Part shown: piece by piece, positions 37,328 to 46,499 of the stretch
Position numbering within the stretch: position 1 is the stretch's first letter
How the letters are laid out: each line of letters begins with the position of its first letter
NCBI RefSeq assembly: GCF_009789675.1
Contig: NZ_CP046913.1
Coordinates: forward strand, 744,001 to 808,000
DNA length: 64,000 bases
Direction: 5' to 3'
Source of the DNA: Paraburkholderia acidisoli
GTDB taxonomy: Bacteria > Pseudomonadota > Gammaproteobacteria > Burkholderiales > Burkholderiaceae
Program-made: the position numbers and the translations under genes
The notes under the pieces: model-generated
Seen by the model: only the letters and a program-made list of their open reading frames with translations
Database searches by the model: none
What the model was told of the DNA's origin: nothing

Positions 37328-39007
37328 ATGTACCAATACGATCAGTACGACCAGACCATCGTCGACGAACGCGTCGCGCAATACAGCGACCAGGTTCGCC
37401 GCCGCCTGTCGGGCGAATTGAGCGAAGAAGAATTCCGTCCGCTGCGTCTGCAAAACGGCCTGTACTACCAGCGCCACGCCTATATGCACCGCATCGCGAT
37501 TCCGTACGGCAATCTGCGCAGCGACCAACTCCGCATGCTCGGCCAGATCGCGCGCGAGCACGACCGCGGCTACGGCCATTTCTCGACGCGCTCGAACATC
37601 CAGTACAACTGGATCAAGCTCGAAGAAACGCCGGAAATCCTGCGCAAGCTCGCGTCGGTGCAGATGCACGGCATCCAGACGTCGGGCAATTGCATCCGCA
37701 ACATCACCGCCGACCAGTTCGCGGGCGTCGCGCCCGACGAAGTGATCGACCCGCGTCCGTGGGCCGAGATCATGCGTCAATGGTCCACGTTCCACCCCGA
37801 ATTCGCGTGGCTGCCGCGCAAGTTCAAGATCGCCGTGTCGGGTTCGAAGGAAGACCGTGCGGCCGTGCAGATCCACGATCTGGGCGTGTATCTCGAGCGC
37901 AACGAGCAGGGCGAAGTCGTCGCGAGCATTCTCGCGGGCGGCGGTCTCGGCCGTACGCCGATCGTCGGCGCCATCATCAAGCGCGATCTGCCGTGGCAGC
38001 ATCTGCTGACCTATTGCGAAGCCGTCCTGCGCGTGTACAACCGCTACGGCCGCCGCGACAACCTCTACAAGGCGCGCATCAAGATTCTCGTGAAGGCGCT
38101 CTCGCCGGCGAAGTTCGCCGAGCAGGTCGAGGAAGAATGGCAGCACCTGAAGGACGGTCCTTCGACGCTGACCCAGGCCGAAGTGGATCGCGTCTCGCAG
38201 TACTTCGCGCCGCCGGCCTATGAGAAGCTCGCCGACACCGACGCGTCCTACGAAAAGCATCTGCTGGAAAACCGTGCGTTCGCGCGCTGGGTCCAGCGCA
38301 ACGTGCGCCCGCACCGCGTGACGGGCTACGCCTCGGTCACGCTCTCGCTCAAGCCGCGCGACATCGCGCCGGGCGACGCCACCGACGCGCAGATGGAAGC
38401 CGTGGCCGACTGGGCCGACGAATACTCGTTCGGTCAGATCCGCGTCTCGCACGAGCAGAACCTGATTCTCGCCGACGTCAAGAAGCGCGACCTGTTCGCG
38501 CTGTGGGAAAAGGCGAAGGCGCAAGGTTTCGCCACGGCCAACATCGGCTTGCTGACCGACATCATCGCGTGCCCGGGCGGCGACTTCTGCTCGCTCGCGA
38601 ATGCGAAGTCGATCCCCATCGCGCTGGCGATCCAGGAGCGTTTCGACAACCTCGACTTCGTGTTCGATCTCGGCGACCTGACGTTCAACATCTCGGGCTG
38701 CATCAATGCGTGCGGTCATCACCATGTCGGCAATATCGGCGTGCTGGGCGTGGATAAGGACGGTTCGGAGTGGTACCAGGTCACGCTCGGCGGCGAGCAG
38801 GGCACCGGCGCCAACGGCGCGCGCCTTGGCCGCGTGATTGGACCGTCGTTCTCGGCCGAGGAAATGCCGGACGTCGTACAGAAGGTGATCGACACGTTCG
38901 TCGAGCATCGCATCGACGGCGAGCGTTTCATCGACACCTACGACCGCATCGGCATGGCCCCGTTCAAGGAGCGCGTGTACGCCTCGCGCCAGCCGGCCCA
39001 CGCCTGA
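37328..39007 (+). CDS. cysI: Assimilatory sulfite reductase, siroheme-[4Fe-4S] hemoprotein
   Basis: A 559-residue protein starting at ATG 37328 (MYQYDQYDQ); an upstream ATG (37304) would add eight residues. It has two ferredoxin-like sulfite/nitrite reductase halves. The [4Fe-4S]-siroheme cysteines are CPGGDFC (C-x5-C) and SGCINACGHHHVG (C-x3-C). The substrate-binding basic residues include GHFSTRSNIQYNW. It reduces sulfite to sulfide with six electrons. No flavoprotein CysJ is adjacent; the small partner may be the DUF934 protein downstream. First gene of the cys operon. Confidence 0.94.
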   Translation: MYQYDQYDQTIVDERVAQYSDQVRRRLSGELSEEEFRPLRLQNGLYYQRHAYMHRIAIPYGNLRSDQLRMLGQIAREHDRGYGHFSTRSNIQYNWIKLEETPEILRKLASVQMHGIQTSGNCIRNITADQFAGVAPDEVIDPRPWAEIMRQWSTFHPEFAWLPRKFKIAVSGSKEDRAAVQIHDLGVYLERNEQGEVVASILAGGGLGRTPIVGAIIKRDLPWQHLLTYCEAVLRVYNRYGRRDNLYKARIKILVKALSPAKFAEQVEEEWQHLKDGPSTLTQAEVDRVSQYFAPPAYEKLADTDASYEKHLLENRAFARWVQRNVRPHRVTGYASVTLSLKPRDIAPGDATDAQMEAVADWADEYSFGQIRVSHEQNLILADVKKRDLFALWEKAKAQGFATANIGLLTDIIACPGGDFCSLANAKSIPIALAIQERFDNLDFVFDLGDLTFNISGCINACGHHHVGNIGVLGVDKDGSEWYQVTLGGEQGTGANGARLGRVIGPSFSAEEMPDVVQKVIDTFVEHRIDGERFIDTYDRIGMAPFKERVYASRQPAHA

Positions 39008-39038
39008 GTCCGCAACGAGATACGAGAGTTAAGCAAAC

Positions 39039-39572
39039 ATGGCTTCTTTGATCATCAGGAAACGCGCAATCGTCGAGGACACCTGGCACGTCGTGCGCGC
39101 CGCCGAAGACGGCTCGCTGCCCGAACTGGACGCGCTGCCGGCCGGCAAGGTGCTGGTGCCGCTCGCGCTGTGGCAAGTCCACCGCGACGCGCTGGTCGCC
39201 TCGCGCGCCAAGGCCGAACTCGGCGTGTGGCTCGCGCCGGACAGCGAACCGGCCGAACTGGCCGCCGACTTCGAGAAGCTCGCGCTGATCGGCATCGACT
39301 TCCCCGTGTTCCGCGACGGCCGCGGTTATTCGAGCGCGCGCCTGCTGCGCGAGCGCTTCGGCTACAAGGGCGAACTGCGCGCGATCGGCGACGTGCTGCG
39401 CGACCAGCTGCGCTTTTACGAGCGCTGCGGGTTCGACTCGTACGCCGTGCGCGCCGATAAAGATCTCGACGACGCGCTCAAGGCGTTCACCGAGTTCACG
39501 GTCCAATATCAGGGCGCGTACGACGAGCCGTCGCCGCTGTTCCGCCGCCGCGCTGCCCAGGCCGCCGCATGA
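39039..39572 (+). CDS. DUF934 family protein of the sulfite reductase operon
   Basis: A 177-residue DUF934 protein (MASLIIRKRAIVEDTWHVVR) with the conserved SSARLLRERFGYKGELRAIGDVL split over two helices, followed by a DQLRFYERCGFDSY segment. It is consistently found between cysI and cysH in beta- and alphaproteobacteria and is thought to assist or partner sulfite reductase, but its biochemical role is not established. Its stop overlaps the cysH start as ATGA. Confidence 0.88.
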   Translation: MASLIIRKRAIVEDTWHVVRAAEDGSLPELDALPAGKVLVPLALWQVHRDALVASRAKAELGVWLAPDSEPAELAADFEKLALIGIDFPVFRDGRGYSSARLLRERFGYKGELRAIGDVLRDQLRFYERCGFDSYAVRADKDLDDALKAFTEFTVQYQGAYDEPSPLFRRRAAQAAA

Positions 39573-40345
39573 GCACGCCCAACGTAGCCAGCGAAATCAC
39601 GGCCGACCTGCAGGCGAAGATCGAGCGCCTCGACGCGCTGCTCGATTCGATCGCCGCACGTCACGCCGCGGTGAAGCTAGCCAGCAGCCTCGCCGCCGAG
39701 GACATGCTGCTCACGCACGCGATCCTGTCGCGCAACGTGCAAATCGGCATCTTCTCGCTGAACACGGGCCGTCTGCACGCGGAAACCGTGGGCATGATCG
39801 ACACGGTGCGCGAGCGTTACGGCTATGCGATCGAGCAGTTCCTTCCGCAGCAGGATGCGGTGGACGAATACGTCGAAAAGCACGGCCTGAACGCGTTCTA
39901 CGAGAGCGTCGACCTGCGCAAGCGCTGCTGCGAAATTCGCAAGGTCGAGCCGCTCAACCGCGCGCTCTCGGGTGTGTCGGCGTGGGTCACGGGCCAGCGC
40001 CGCGAGCAGTCGGTCACGCGCGCGGAGCTGCACGAAGAGGAACGCGACGAAGCGCGCGGCATCGACAAGTTCAATCCGCTCGCGGACTGGACCGAAGCCG
40101 ACGTCTGGGCGTACCTGGGCGCGTTCGACGTGCCGGTGAATCCGCTGCATGCGCGCGGTTATCCGAGCATCGGCTGCGAGCCGTGCACGCGCGCGATTCG
40201 CCCCGGCGAAGACAGCCGCGCCGGCCGCTGGTGGTGGGAGTCGCGCGACACGAAGGAGTGCGGTCTGCACATCACGTCGGTGTCGGCGATTCCGGTGGTG
40301 GAAGCGTCGGCGTTGTCGTCGCCCATCGGCCAGAAGCCGGCCTGA
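39569..40345 (+). CDS. cysH: Adenylyl-sulfate (APS) reductase, [4Fe-4S] type
   Basis: A 258-residue PAPS/APS reductase-family protein. The cysteine pairs KRCCEIRKVEPL and IGCEPCTRA match the [4Fe-4S]-containing plant/bacterial APS-reductase class, and the catalytic Cys is in KECGLHIT. It reduces APS to sulfite and AMP using thioredoxin. Because the operon has cysD and cysN but no APS kinase (cysC), direct APS reduction is the consistent reading; the E. coli PAPS-type enzyme lacks the Cys pairs. Confidence 0.93.
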   Translation: MSTPNVASEITADLQAKIERLDALLDSIAARHAAVKLASSLAAEDMLLTHAILSRNVQIGIFSLNTGRLHAETVGMIDTVRERYGYAIEQFLPQQDAVDEYVEKHGLNAFYESVDLRKRCCEIRKVEPLNRALSGVSAWVTGQRREQSVTRAELHEEERDEARGIDKFNPLADWTEADVWAYLGAFDVPVNPLHARGYPSIGCEPCTRAIRPGEDSRAGRWWWESRDTKECGLHITSVSAIPVVEASALSSPIGQKPA

Positions 40346-40430
40346 AGTCTGGCGTGTTCGCTCAAGGCGGGCACGCATCGAATACCGAGTACCGCGCCTC
40401 CCGGGGCGCGAATCAACGAAGGATCCGAAC

Positions 40431-41393
40431 ATGAGCACCACGCTCGATACCGCAGTGAACGCACCGCTCAAGGTCACCGCCAACCGCATGGACCATCTCG
40501 ACTGGCTCGAAGCCGAGTCGATCCATATCCTGCGCGAACTGGTCGCCGAATGCAGCAAGCCCGCGCTGCTGTTCTCGGGCGGCAAGGATTCGGTGGTCGT
40601 GCTCGCGCTCGCACTGAAGGCGTTCGGCCTGGGCGCGAACCGCAAGACCTCGCTGCCGTTCCCGCTCGTGCACATCGACACGGGCCACAACTACGACGAA
40701 GTGATCGACTTCCGCGATCGCCGCGCGAAGGAAATCGGCGCGGAACTCGTGGTCGGTCACGTGGAAGATTCGATCAAGCGCGGCACCGTGCGCCTGCGCC
40801 GCGAAACCGATTCGCGCAACGCCGCGCAAGCGGTCACGCTGCTCGAAACCATCGAGCAATACGGCTACACGGCCATGATCGGCGGGGCGCGCCGCGACGA
40901 AGAGAAGGCCCGCGCGAAGGAGCGCATCTTCTCGTTCCGCGACGAATTCGGCCAGTGGGATCCCAAGGCGCAGCGCCCGGAACTCTGGAGCCTGTACAAC
41001 GCGCGCCTGCACAACGGCGAACACCTGCGCGTGTTCCCGATCTCGAACTGGACCGAACTCGACGTGTGGCAATACATCGAGCGCGAGAAGCTCGAACTGC
41101 CGTCGATCTACTACGCGCACCAGCGCGAGATCGTGCGCCGCAACGGCTTGCTCGTGCCGGTCACGCCGCTCACGCCGAAGAAGGATGGCGATGTCAGCGA
41201 AATGGCGCTCGTGCGGTTCCGCACGGTGGGCGACATCAGCTGCACCTGCCCGGTGGAAAGCGATGCCGACAACGTCGAGAAGATCATCGCCGAAACCGCC
41301 GTGACGGAAATCACGGAACGCGGCGCCACGCGCATGGACGACCAGACGTCCGAGGCCGCGATGGAACAGCGCAAGAAGCAAGGTTATTTCTAA
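40431..41393 (+). CDS. cysD: Sulfate adenylyltransferase subunit 2
   Basis: A 320-residue ATP-pyrophosphatase-fold enzyme. ATG 40431 starts MSTTLDTAVNAPL; the ORF extension upstream is a shadow of cysH. The PP-loop LLFSGGKDSVVVL, PFPLVHIDTGHNYDEVIDFRD in two parts and IGGARRDEEKARAKER are diagnostic. With the CysN GTPase it makes APS from ATP and sulfate in the cytoplasm. Confidence 0.96.
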   Translation: MSTTLDTAVNAPLKVTANRMDHLDWLEAESIHILRELVAECSKPALLFSGGKDSVVVLALALKAFGLGANRKTSLPFPLVHIDTGHNYDEVIDFRDRRAKEIGAELVVGHVEDSIKRGTVRLRRETDSRNAAQAVTLLETIEQYGYTAMIGGARRDEEKARAKERIFSFRDEFGQWDPKAQRPELWSLYNARLHNGEHLRVFPISNWTELDVWQYIEREKLELPSIYYAHQREIVRRNGLLVPVTPLTPKKDGDVSEMALVRFRTVGDISCTCPVESDADNVEKIIAETAVTEITERGATRMDDQTSEAAMEQRKKQGYF

Positions 41394-41418
41394 AGAGCAC
41401 GCAGAGGAAAGATTGAAC

Positions 41419-42747
41419 ATGGTTAGCATCGACGCAACTGCGCACCAACCTGAAGACCTCGGCGTGCTGCGCTTCATCACCGCGGGCAGCGTGGACGACG
41501 GCAAGAGCACGCTGATCGGCCGCCTGCTGTACGACAGCAAGGCGGTGCTGAGCGACCAGCTTTCGGCGCTCTCGCGCGCGAAGAACAAGCGCACCGTGGG
41601 CGACGAAATCGACCTTTCGCTGCTCACCGACGGCCTCGAAGCCGAGCGCGAGCAGGGCATCACGATCGACGTGGCGTACCGCTATTTCGCCACGGCCAAG
41701 CGCAAGTTCATCATCGCCGATACCCCGGGCCACGAGCAGTACACGCGCAACATGGTCACGGGCGCTTCCACGGCGCATGCCGCGATCATCCTGATCGACC
41801 CCACGCGCGTGACGGTCGAGAACGGCGTGACGCAGCTGCTGCCGCAAACCAAGCGCCACAGCGCCATCGTCAAGCTGCTCGGCCTGCAGCACGTGATCGT
41901 CGCCATCAACAAGATGGATCTGGTCGATTACAGCGAAGCGACCTTCGACCTGATCCGCAAGGCGTATGTCGAACTCGCGCGCCAGCTCGGTTTGCAGGAC
42001 GTGCGTTTCGTGCCGGTTTCGGCGCTCAAGGGCGACAACATCGTCTCGGCAAGCGAGCGCATGCCGTGGTACGCGGGCGAGCCGCTGCTCGACGTGCTGG
42101 AGCAACTGCCGGTCGCGCAGGCCACCGCGGAAGCGTTGCGCTTCCCGGTGCAGTGGGTCGCGCGTCAGGACGGTTCGAGCGCCGACGACTTCCGCGGCTA
42201 CATGGGCCGCGTGGAGTCGGGCGAAGTGAAGGTCGGCGACGCCATCACGGTGCTGCCGGCGGGCCGCAAAGCCACGGTCGCGGAAATCATCGCGCCGGTG
42301 CCGGGCGGCACGGCGCAGGTCGACCGCGCGTTCGCGGGCCAGACGGTCACGATCCGCCTCACGGAAGACGTCGACGTTTCGCGCGGCGACACCTTCGTGC
42401 CGGCGGCGGATGCCGCGCAACCGGCGAAGAAGATCGAAGCCGACCTCTGCTGGTTCGACGACGAGCCGCTCTCGCCGCAGCGCAAGTATCTGCTCAAGCA
42501 GACCACGAGCACGGTGTTCGCGAAGATCGGCGCGATCAAGGAAGTGCTCGACGTGCATACGCTTTCGCACGCGACCGACCGCCACGACCTCGCGATGAAC
42601 GATATCGGCCGCGTGACGCTTTCGCTGCAGAAGCCGCTCGTCGCGGACCTGTATGATGCGAATCCGGGCACCGGCGCGTTCGTTCTCATCGACGAAGCAA
42701 CGCATCACACGGTGGCCGCGGGCATGATCCGCGCGTTCCCGGCCTGA
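41419..42747 (+). CDS. cysN: Sulfate adenylyltransferase subunit 1 (GTPase)
   Basis: A 442-residue EF-Tu-like GTPase with GSVDDGKSTLIGRLLYD, DTPGHEQYTRNM and AINKMD. ATG 41419 follows AGAGGAAAG. It couples GTP hydrolysis to APS synthesis by CysD. The protein ends soon after the third beta-barrel domain and lacks the fused C-terminal APS kinase found in NodQ-type proteins, agreeing with an APS-reducing pathway. Confidence 0.96.
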   Translation: MVSIDATAHQPEDLGVLRFITAGSVDDGKSTLIGRLLYDSKAVLSDQLSALSRAKNKRTVGDEIDLSLLTDGLEAEREQGITIDVAYRYFATAKRKFIIADTPGHEQYTRNMVTGASTAHAAIILIDPTRVTVENGVTQLLPQTKRHSAIVKLLGLQHVIVAINKMDLVDYSEATFDLIRKAYVELARQLGLQDVRFVPVSALKGDNIVSASERMPWYAGEPLLDVLEQLPVAQATAEALRFPVQWVARQDGSSADDFRGYMGRVESGEVKVGDAITVLPAGRKATVAEIIAPVPGGTAQVDRAFAGQTVTIRLTEDVDVSRGDTFVPAADAAQPAKKIEADLCWFDDEPLSPQRKYLLKQTTSTVFAKIGAIKEVLDVHTLSHATDRHDLAMNDIGRVTLSLQKPLVADLYDANPGTGAFVLIDEATHHTVAAGMIRAFPA

Positions 42748-42794
42748 AGTTGATGGGCAGGCCGGGCGCGCCGGCAACAGGGATTCGGAAACAC

Positions 42795-43556
42795 ATGGGC
42801 AAGGTTTATCTGATCGGCGCCGGACCGGGCGCGGCGGACCTCATCACGGTTCGCGGCGCACGGTTGCTCGAGCGCGCCGACGTCGTGCTGCACGACGCGC
42901 TCGTCGAGCCCGCGATGCTCGACTACGCGCCGAAAGACGCGAAGTTCATCGCGGTCGGCAAGCGTTGCGGCCAGCGTTCCACGGCGCAGCACTTCATCAA
43001 CAAGCAACTCGTGGACGCGGCGCGCGAACACGCCGTGGTCGTGCGCCTGAAGGGCGGCGATCCGATGCTGTTCGGCCGCGCCGACGAGGAAATGCGCGCG
43101 CTCGAAGCGGCCGGCATCGCGTTCGAAGTGGTGCCGGGTATCACGGCGGCGCTCGCGAGCGCCGCCACGCTGCAACGCTCGCTCACGCTGCGCGGCGTGT
43201 CGCGCAGCGTCGCGCTCGCCACCTGGTCGCGCGCGCCGGACACCGAGGCGATCCGCGAGCAGGTGAACGCCGACTCGCTGGTGTTCTACATGGGCCGCGA
43301 CAGCGCGCCCGAGATCGCGCGGCAATTGATCGACGCGGGCCGCGCGGGCGCGACCTCGGTGGCGATCGTCGAGGCATGCAGCACCGCGCGCGAACGCACG
43401 CTCACGCTCACGCTGGCGGGTCTGGCGGCGGGCGAGGCGCAGGCCTGGCTCGATCCGGCGCAGCCGAGCCTGCTGATGATCGGCGACGCGTTCGCCGAGC
43501 GAGCGGGGCAGGCTTCGAGCGATGAAGAGGGAACCACGCGACGCGCGGCGGCCTGA
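42795..43556 (+). CDS. cobA: Uroporphyrinogen-III C-methyltransferase (SUMT)
   Basis: A 253-residue protein from ATG 42795 (MGKVYLIGAGPGAADLITV). The GAGPGAADLIT loop, VVRLKGGDPMLFGR and VVPGITAALA are the three hallmarks of the family. It uses two SAM to make precorrin-2, the precursor of siroheme (needed by CysI) and of cobalamin. The operon position indicates the siroheme role. Single-domain, unlike the fused CysG. Last gene before a strong terminator. Confidence 0.94.
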   Translation: MGKVYLIGAGPGAADLITVRGARLLERADVVLHDALVEPAMLDYAPKDAKFIAVGKRCGQRSTAQHFINKQLVDAAREHAVVVRLKGGDPMLFGRADEEMRALEAAGIAFEVVPGITAALASAATLQRSLTLRGVSRSVALATWSRAPDTEAIREQVNADSLVFYMGRDSAPEIARQLIDAGRAGATSVAIVEACSTARERTLTLTLAGLAAGEAQAWLDPAQPSLLMIGDAFAERAGQASSDEEGTTRRAAA

Positions 43557-43616
43557 ACGCCGCGCGGGTATCGACCGGTTTTATCCACGGAATCTGTCGA
43601 CGAAAATTCGCCAAAA

Positions 43617-43654
43617 GCAAAAGGCCGCTGATTTCGAGTCAGCGGCCTTTTTGC
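43617..43654. terminator. Bidirectional Rho-independent terminator between cobA and the chelatase gene
   Basis: The arms AGGCCGCTGA and TCAGCGGCCT, extended by A and T runs on each side (about 43619-43631 and 43639-43651), give a long perfect stem with a seven-base loop. It serves the rightward cys operon and the leftward chelatase transcript. Confidence 0.93.
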
Positions 43655-43685
43655 TTTGCGGTGCGGGTAGCGCGTACTGCCGTGC

Positions 43686-44063
43686 TTAATCGGCGTCATT
43701 CCTCAGACAGAACTGCACGACGGCGTCGAGCACCGCGTCGTCCTCGCCCACGGCGCCCGCGCAACGCAGCGTCACGCCGGGATGCCGCGCCTGGCAGGCG
43801 TCGATGAGCGCGGGCAGGTCGCGCCGCACGTGGCCGCCCTGGCCGAAGAACACGGGAATGACCGTGATGGCCGTGCAGCCGCCGGCGATCTGCGCGTCGA
43901 TGGCGTCGGGCAGGCTCGGCGTCATGAGTTCGAGAAACGCGAGGCTGACCGGACCGGCATTGCCGCGGGCGGCGCCGAGCTTCGCGGCGAGCCGCTGGAA
44001 CGGCTCCTGCCAGCGCGCGTCGCGCGCGCCGTGGCCGAACAGAATCATGCCGTGCGTGCCCAT
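43686..44063 (-). CDS. cbiX: CbiX/SirB-type sirohydrochlorin chelatase
   Basis: A 125-residue single-domain chelatase, the short form of the class II family. MILFGHGARDARWQ with the metal-binding His near the N-terminus, PVSLAFLELMTPSL and a second His in VFFGQGGHVRRDL are the active-site signatures. It inserts iron (SirB, siroheme) or cobalt (CbiX, cobalamin) into sirohydrochlorin; the context beside cobA and cysI favours siroheme. ATG 44063 is used; an internal ATG five residues later is also possible. It lies 37 bases after lptG. Confidence 0.85.
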   Translation of the reverse strand: MGTHGMILFGHGARDARWQEPFQRLAAKLGAARGNAGPVSLAFLELMTPSLPDAIDAQIAGGCTAITVIPVFFGQGGHVRRDLPALIDACQARHPGVTLRCAGAVGEDDAVLDAVVQFCLRNDAD

Positions 44064-44100
44064 GCGTGCGATCTCCCGCGTATGACTGGACCGGGCGGCG

Positions 44101-45249
44101 TCAGTGCCGGTCGACCCACTTGAGGCCGATGAGCCCGAGCGCCAGATAGATGAGCCCCGGGGTTGCCGCCGTGAGCGGCGCGGGCCAGGTGTTCAGGTTG
44201 CCCACGTGCGAGAACAGCGTGTTCACGAGCTGGAAGCTCATGCCGAGCATGATGCCGCCGAACACCTTCACGCCCACCACGCCCGCGCGCGTATGCAGAT
44301 ACGCGAACGGCAGCGAGAGCACCAGCATCACGAACACCGCGAACGGGTAGAGCAGCTTGCGCCACAGCGCGATTTCATAGCGCTGCGTGTCCTGATGGTT
44401 CTCGGTCAAATGCTGGATGTAGCGGAACAGGTTGAACATCGACATCCGGTCCGGCGAAACCAGCAGCACCGAGAGAATCTGCGGCGTGAGTTCGGAGCGC
44501 AGCGAATATTCGGGCGCGGAACTCTGCTGCGCGCGATAGACCGGGTTGAGCGCGTCGGCGGGCTGGTTCTGCGGCGGAGGCACGCTGATGAGCTCGGTGT
44601 CCGTCACGTCCTTGAGCAGCCAGTGGCCCGGCGGCTGGTATTTGCCGCTTTTGGCGAGCCGCACGTTCGAGAGGCGGAACTGCGAGTCGAACTCGTAGAT
44701 GCGCACGTTCGTGATGGTCGCGTCCGGCGCCAGCTCGCCCACGTTGACGAAGCGCGTGACCTGTTCGCCGTCCGCGCGCGCCGTGAGCGTGTCCTTCACC
44801 CACACGCCCGACTGGAAGTTCGACGACACGGCCGAGCCGAGCGCCTCCAGCCGCACGCGCTCGGAAAGCTGGTCCGTGTAAGGCCCGATCACTTCGCCGA
44901 TCAGATAGGTGAGCAGCACGAGCGGCACGCCGATCTTGAGCAGCGAGCGCAGCGCCTGGTTGGTCGCGAGACCCGAGACGCGAAAGATCGTGTATTCCGA
45001 GTTCGCGGCCATTTGCGCGAACACGTAGATGGCCGCGATCAGCGCCGCGACCGGAATGATTTCGTAGAGCCGCGAGGGCGCCTGCAGGGCCACGCGCAGC
45101 ACCGCGTACTGGAACTTGTAGTTGCCGTGGCCGACCGAATTCAGCTCGTTGATGAGGTCGAAGAAGAAGAACAGGCCGGAGAAGGCGAACAGGATGAAGA
45201 TGAACGTCAGGTAAACCTGGCGAGCGAAATATTTTTCGTAGATGCGCAT
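44101..45249 (-). CDS. lptG: LPS export ABC permease LptG
   Basis: A 382-residue YjgP/YjgQ-family permease with six membrane helices: three at the start (YLTFIFILFAFSGLFFFF), a periplasmic beta-jellyroll (about 130-270) and three at the end. With LptF and the LptB ATPase (elsewhere) it extracts LPS from the inner membrane and passes it to LptC/LptA. Its start lies 15 bases after the lptF stop. Confidence 0.94.
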   Translation of the reverse strand: MRIYEKYFARQVYLTFIFILFAFSGLFFFFDLINELNSVGHGNYKFQYAVLRVALQAPSRLYEIIPVAALIAAIYVFAQMAANSEYTIFRVSGLATNQALRSLLKIGVPLVLLTYLIGEVIGPYTDQLSERVRLEALGSAVSSNFQSGVWVKDTLTARADGEQVTRFVNVGELAPDATITNVRIYEFDSQFRLSNVRLAKSGKYQPPGHWLLKDVTDTELISVPPPQNQPADALNPVYRAQQSSAPEYSLRSELTPQILSVLLVSPDRMSMFNLFRYIQHLTENHQDTQRYEIALWRKLLYPFAVFVMLVLSLPFAYLHTRAGVVGVKVFGGIMLGMSFQLVNTLFSHVGNLNTWPAPLTAATPGLIYLALGLIGLKWVDRH

Positions 45250-45264
45250 CGGTCAGGGGTCCTC

Positions 45265-46365
45265 TCAGCGGCTTTGAGAGGCGCGCTGGAACATCGCGCG
45301 CGAAAAGAGCGGGCGGTTGCGCACGCGCAGCCAGAAGATGAACACCACGAGCGCGAACACCACGATGTGCAGCGAAACGAGGCCGACACCGAACGACATC
45401 TTGCCTTGCTCGATCTGCGACTGCACCACGTTGAGCAGGTTCGAGTAGGTCAGATAGATCAGCACCGCCATCACCAGATTGATGGTGCGGCTGCGGCGCG
45501 GGTTCTGGTACGCGAGCGGAATGCCGAGCAGCATCAGGTTGATCGCGATGAGCGGCAGGCCGGCGCGCCACGCGAGTTCGCCGAGATTGTCGTTGGTCGG
45601 GTTGCGCAGCAGACCCGGCGTGGACGTGGTGCTCGAGGTGGGCGTGTTCACCACGGGCTGGCTCGTGATCTTCACGCCGTAGCGCGCGAATTCGCTGATA
45701 CGGAAGTCGGGGTGGCCGGGCTCGCCGTCGTAGCGGCGGCCGTTTTCGAGCACGACGAAGCGGTCGCCGCCTTTCATTGTTTCCGTGTGGCCGGTTTTCG
45801 ACACGATCACGTTGACCTTGCCGTTTTCCGTGCTCGTGACGAACACGTTCTCCACGCGCCCCTGGTCGGGGCTCATGCTTTCGATGAAGAACACGCGGTG
45901 CGTGGTGGGCGATTCGCGGAACTGGCCGGGCGCGAGCAGCGACACTTCATCGCGCTGCTGGAAGCGCGCGCGAATCAGCTTGCTCTGCGCGTTCGACCAC
46001 GGCCAGCCGACGAAGGCGAAGAACACGATCAGGATGATGATGGGCGCCGCGAACAGGCCGATGGGCTTGATGAGGCGCGTCTGGCTCACGCCGGAGGCGA
46101 GCCACACGACCATTTCGGAATCCTTGTACCAGCGCGTGAGCACGAACAGGATCGACACGAACAGCGTGACGATGAGCATCACGGCCATGTAGCCGATCAC
46201 GGTGAGCCCGATCAGCACCAGCACGTCGCGCGGGTCGACCTGGCCCGACGCGGCGAAACCGACGATGCGGATCATCATCGTCGTCAGCATGATCGTGAGC
46301 AGAACCATGAACACGGCGCCGGCCGTGTACGCGAGTTCGCGCTGCAGGGAACGTTCGAAGATCAT
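45265..46365 (-). CDS. lptF: LPS export ABC permease LptF
   Basis: A 366-residue partner of LptG, starting MIFERSLQRELAYTAGAVF. It has the same architecture: three helices, a beta-jellyroll (about 130-255, including FFIESMSPDQG), then three helices. It is the first gene of the lptFG pair and diverges from pepA, as in many proteobacteria. Confidence 0.95.
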   Translation of the reverse strand: MIFERSLQRELAYTAGAVFMVLLTIMLTTMMIRIVGFAASGQVDPRDVLVLIGLTVIGYMAVMLIVTLFVSILFVLTRWYKDSEMVVWLASGVSQTRLIKPIGLFAAPIIILIVFFAFVGWPWSNAQSKLIRARFQQRDEVSLLAPGQFRESPTTHRVFFIESMSPDQGRVENVFVTSTENGKVNVIVSKTGHTETMKGGDRFVVLENGRRYDGEPGHPDFRISEFARYGVKITSQPVVNTPTSSTTSTPGLLRNPTNDNLGELAWRAGLPLIAINLMLLGIPLAYQNPRRSRTINLVMAVLIYLTYSNLLNVVQSQIEQGKMSFGVGLVSLHIVVFALVVFIFWLRVRNRPLFSRAMFQRASQSR

Positions 46366-46499
46366 TCTAGATGGGCAGGGCGGGCGGCCTGTGCCGGCGG
46401 GCGCGCGCCTCGCGCATCCGCCCTGGAGCCGCCGCGGGAAAAATAGCGGATAATTGCGGCTTTCATCCTAAGCCCTGATTTTATCCGAGGACAAGCGCG

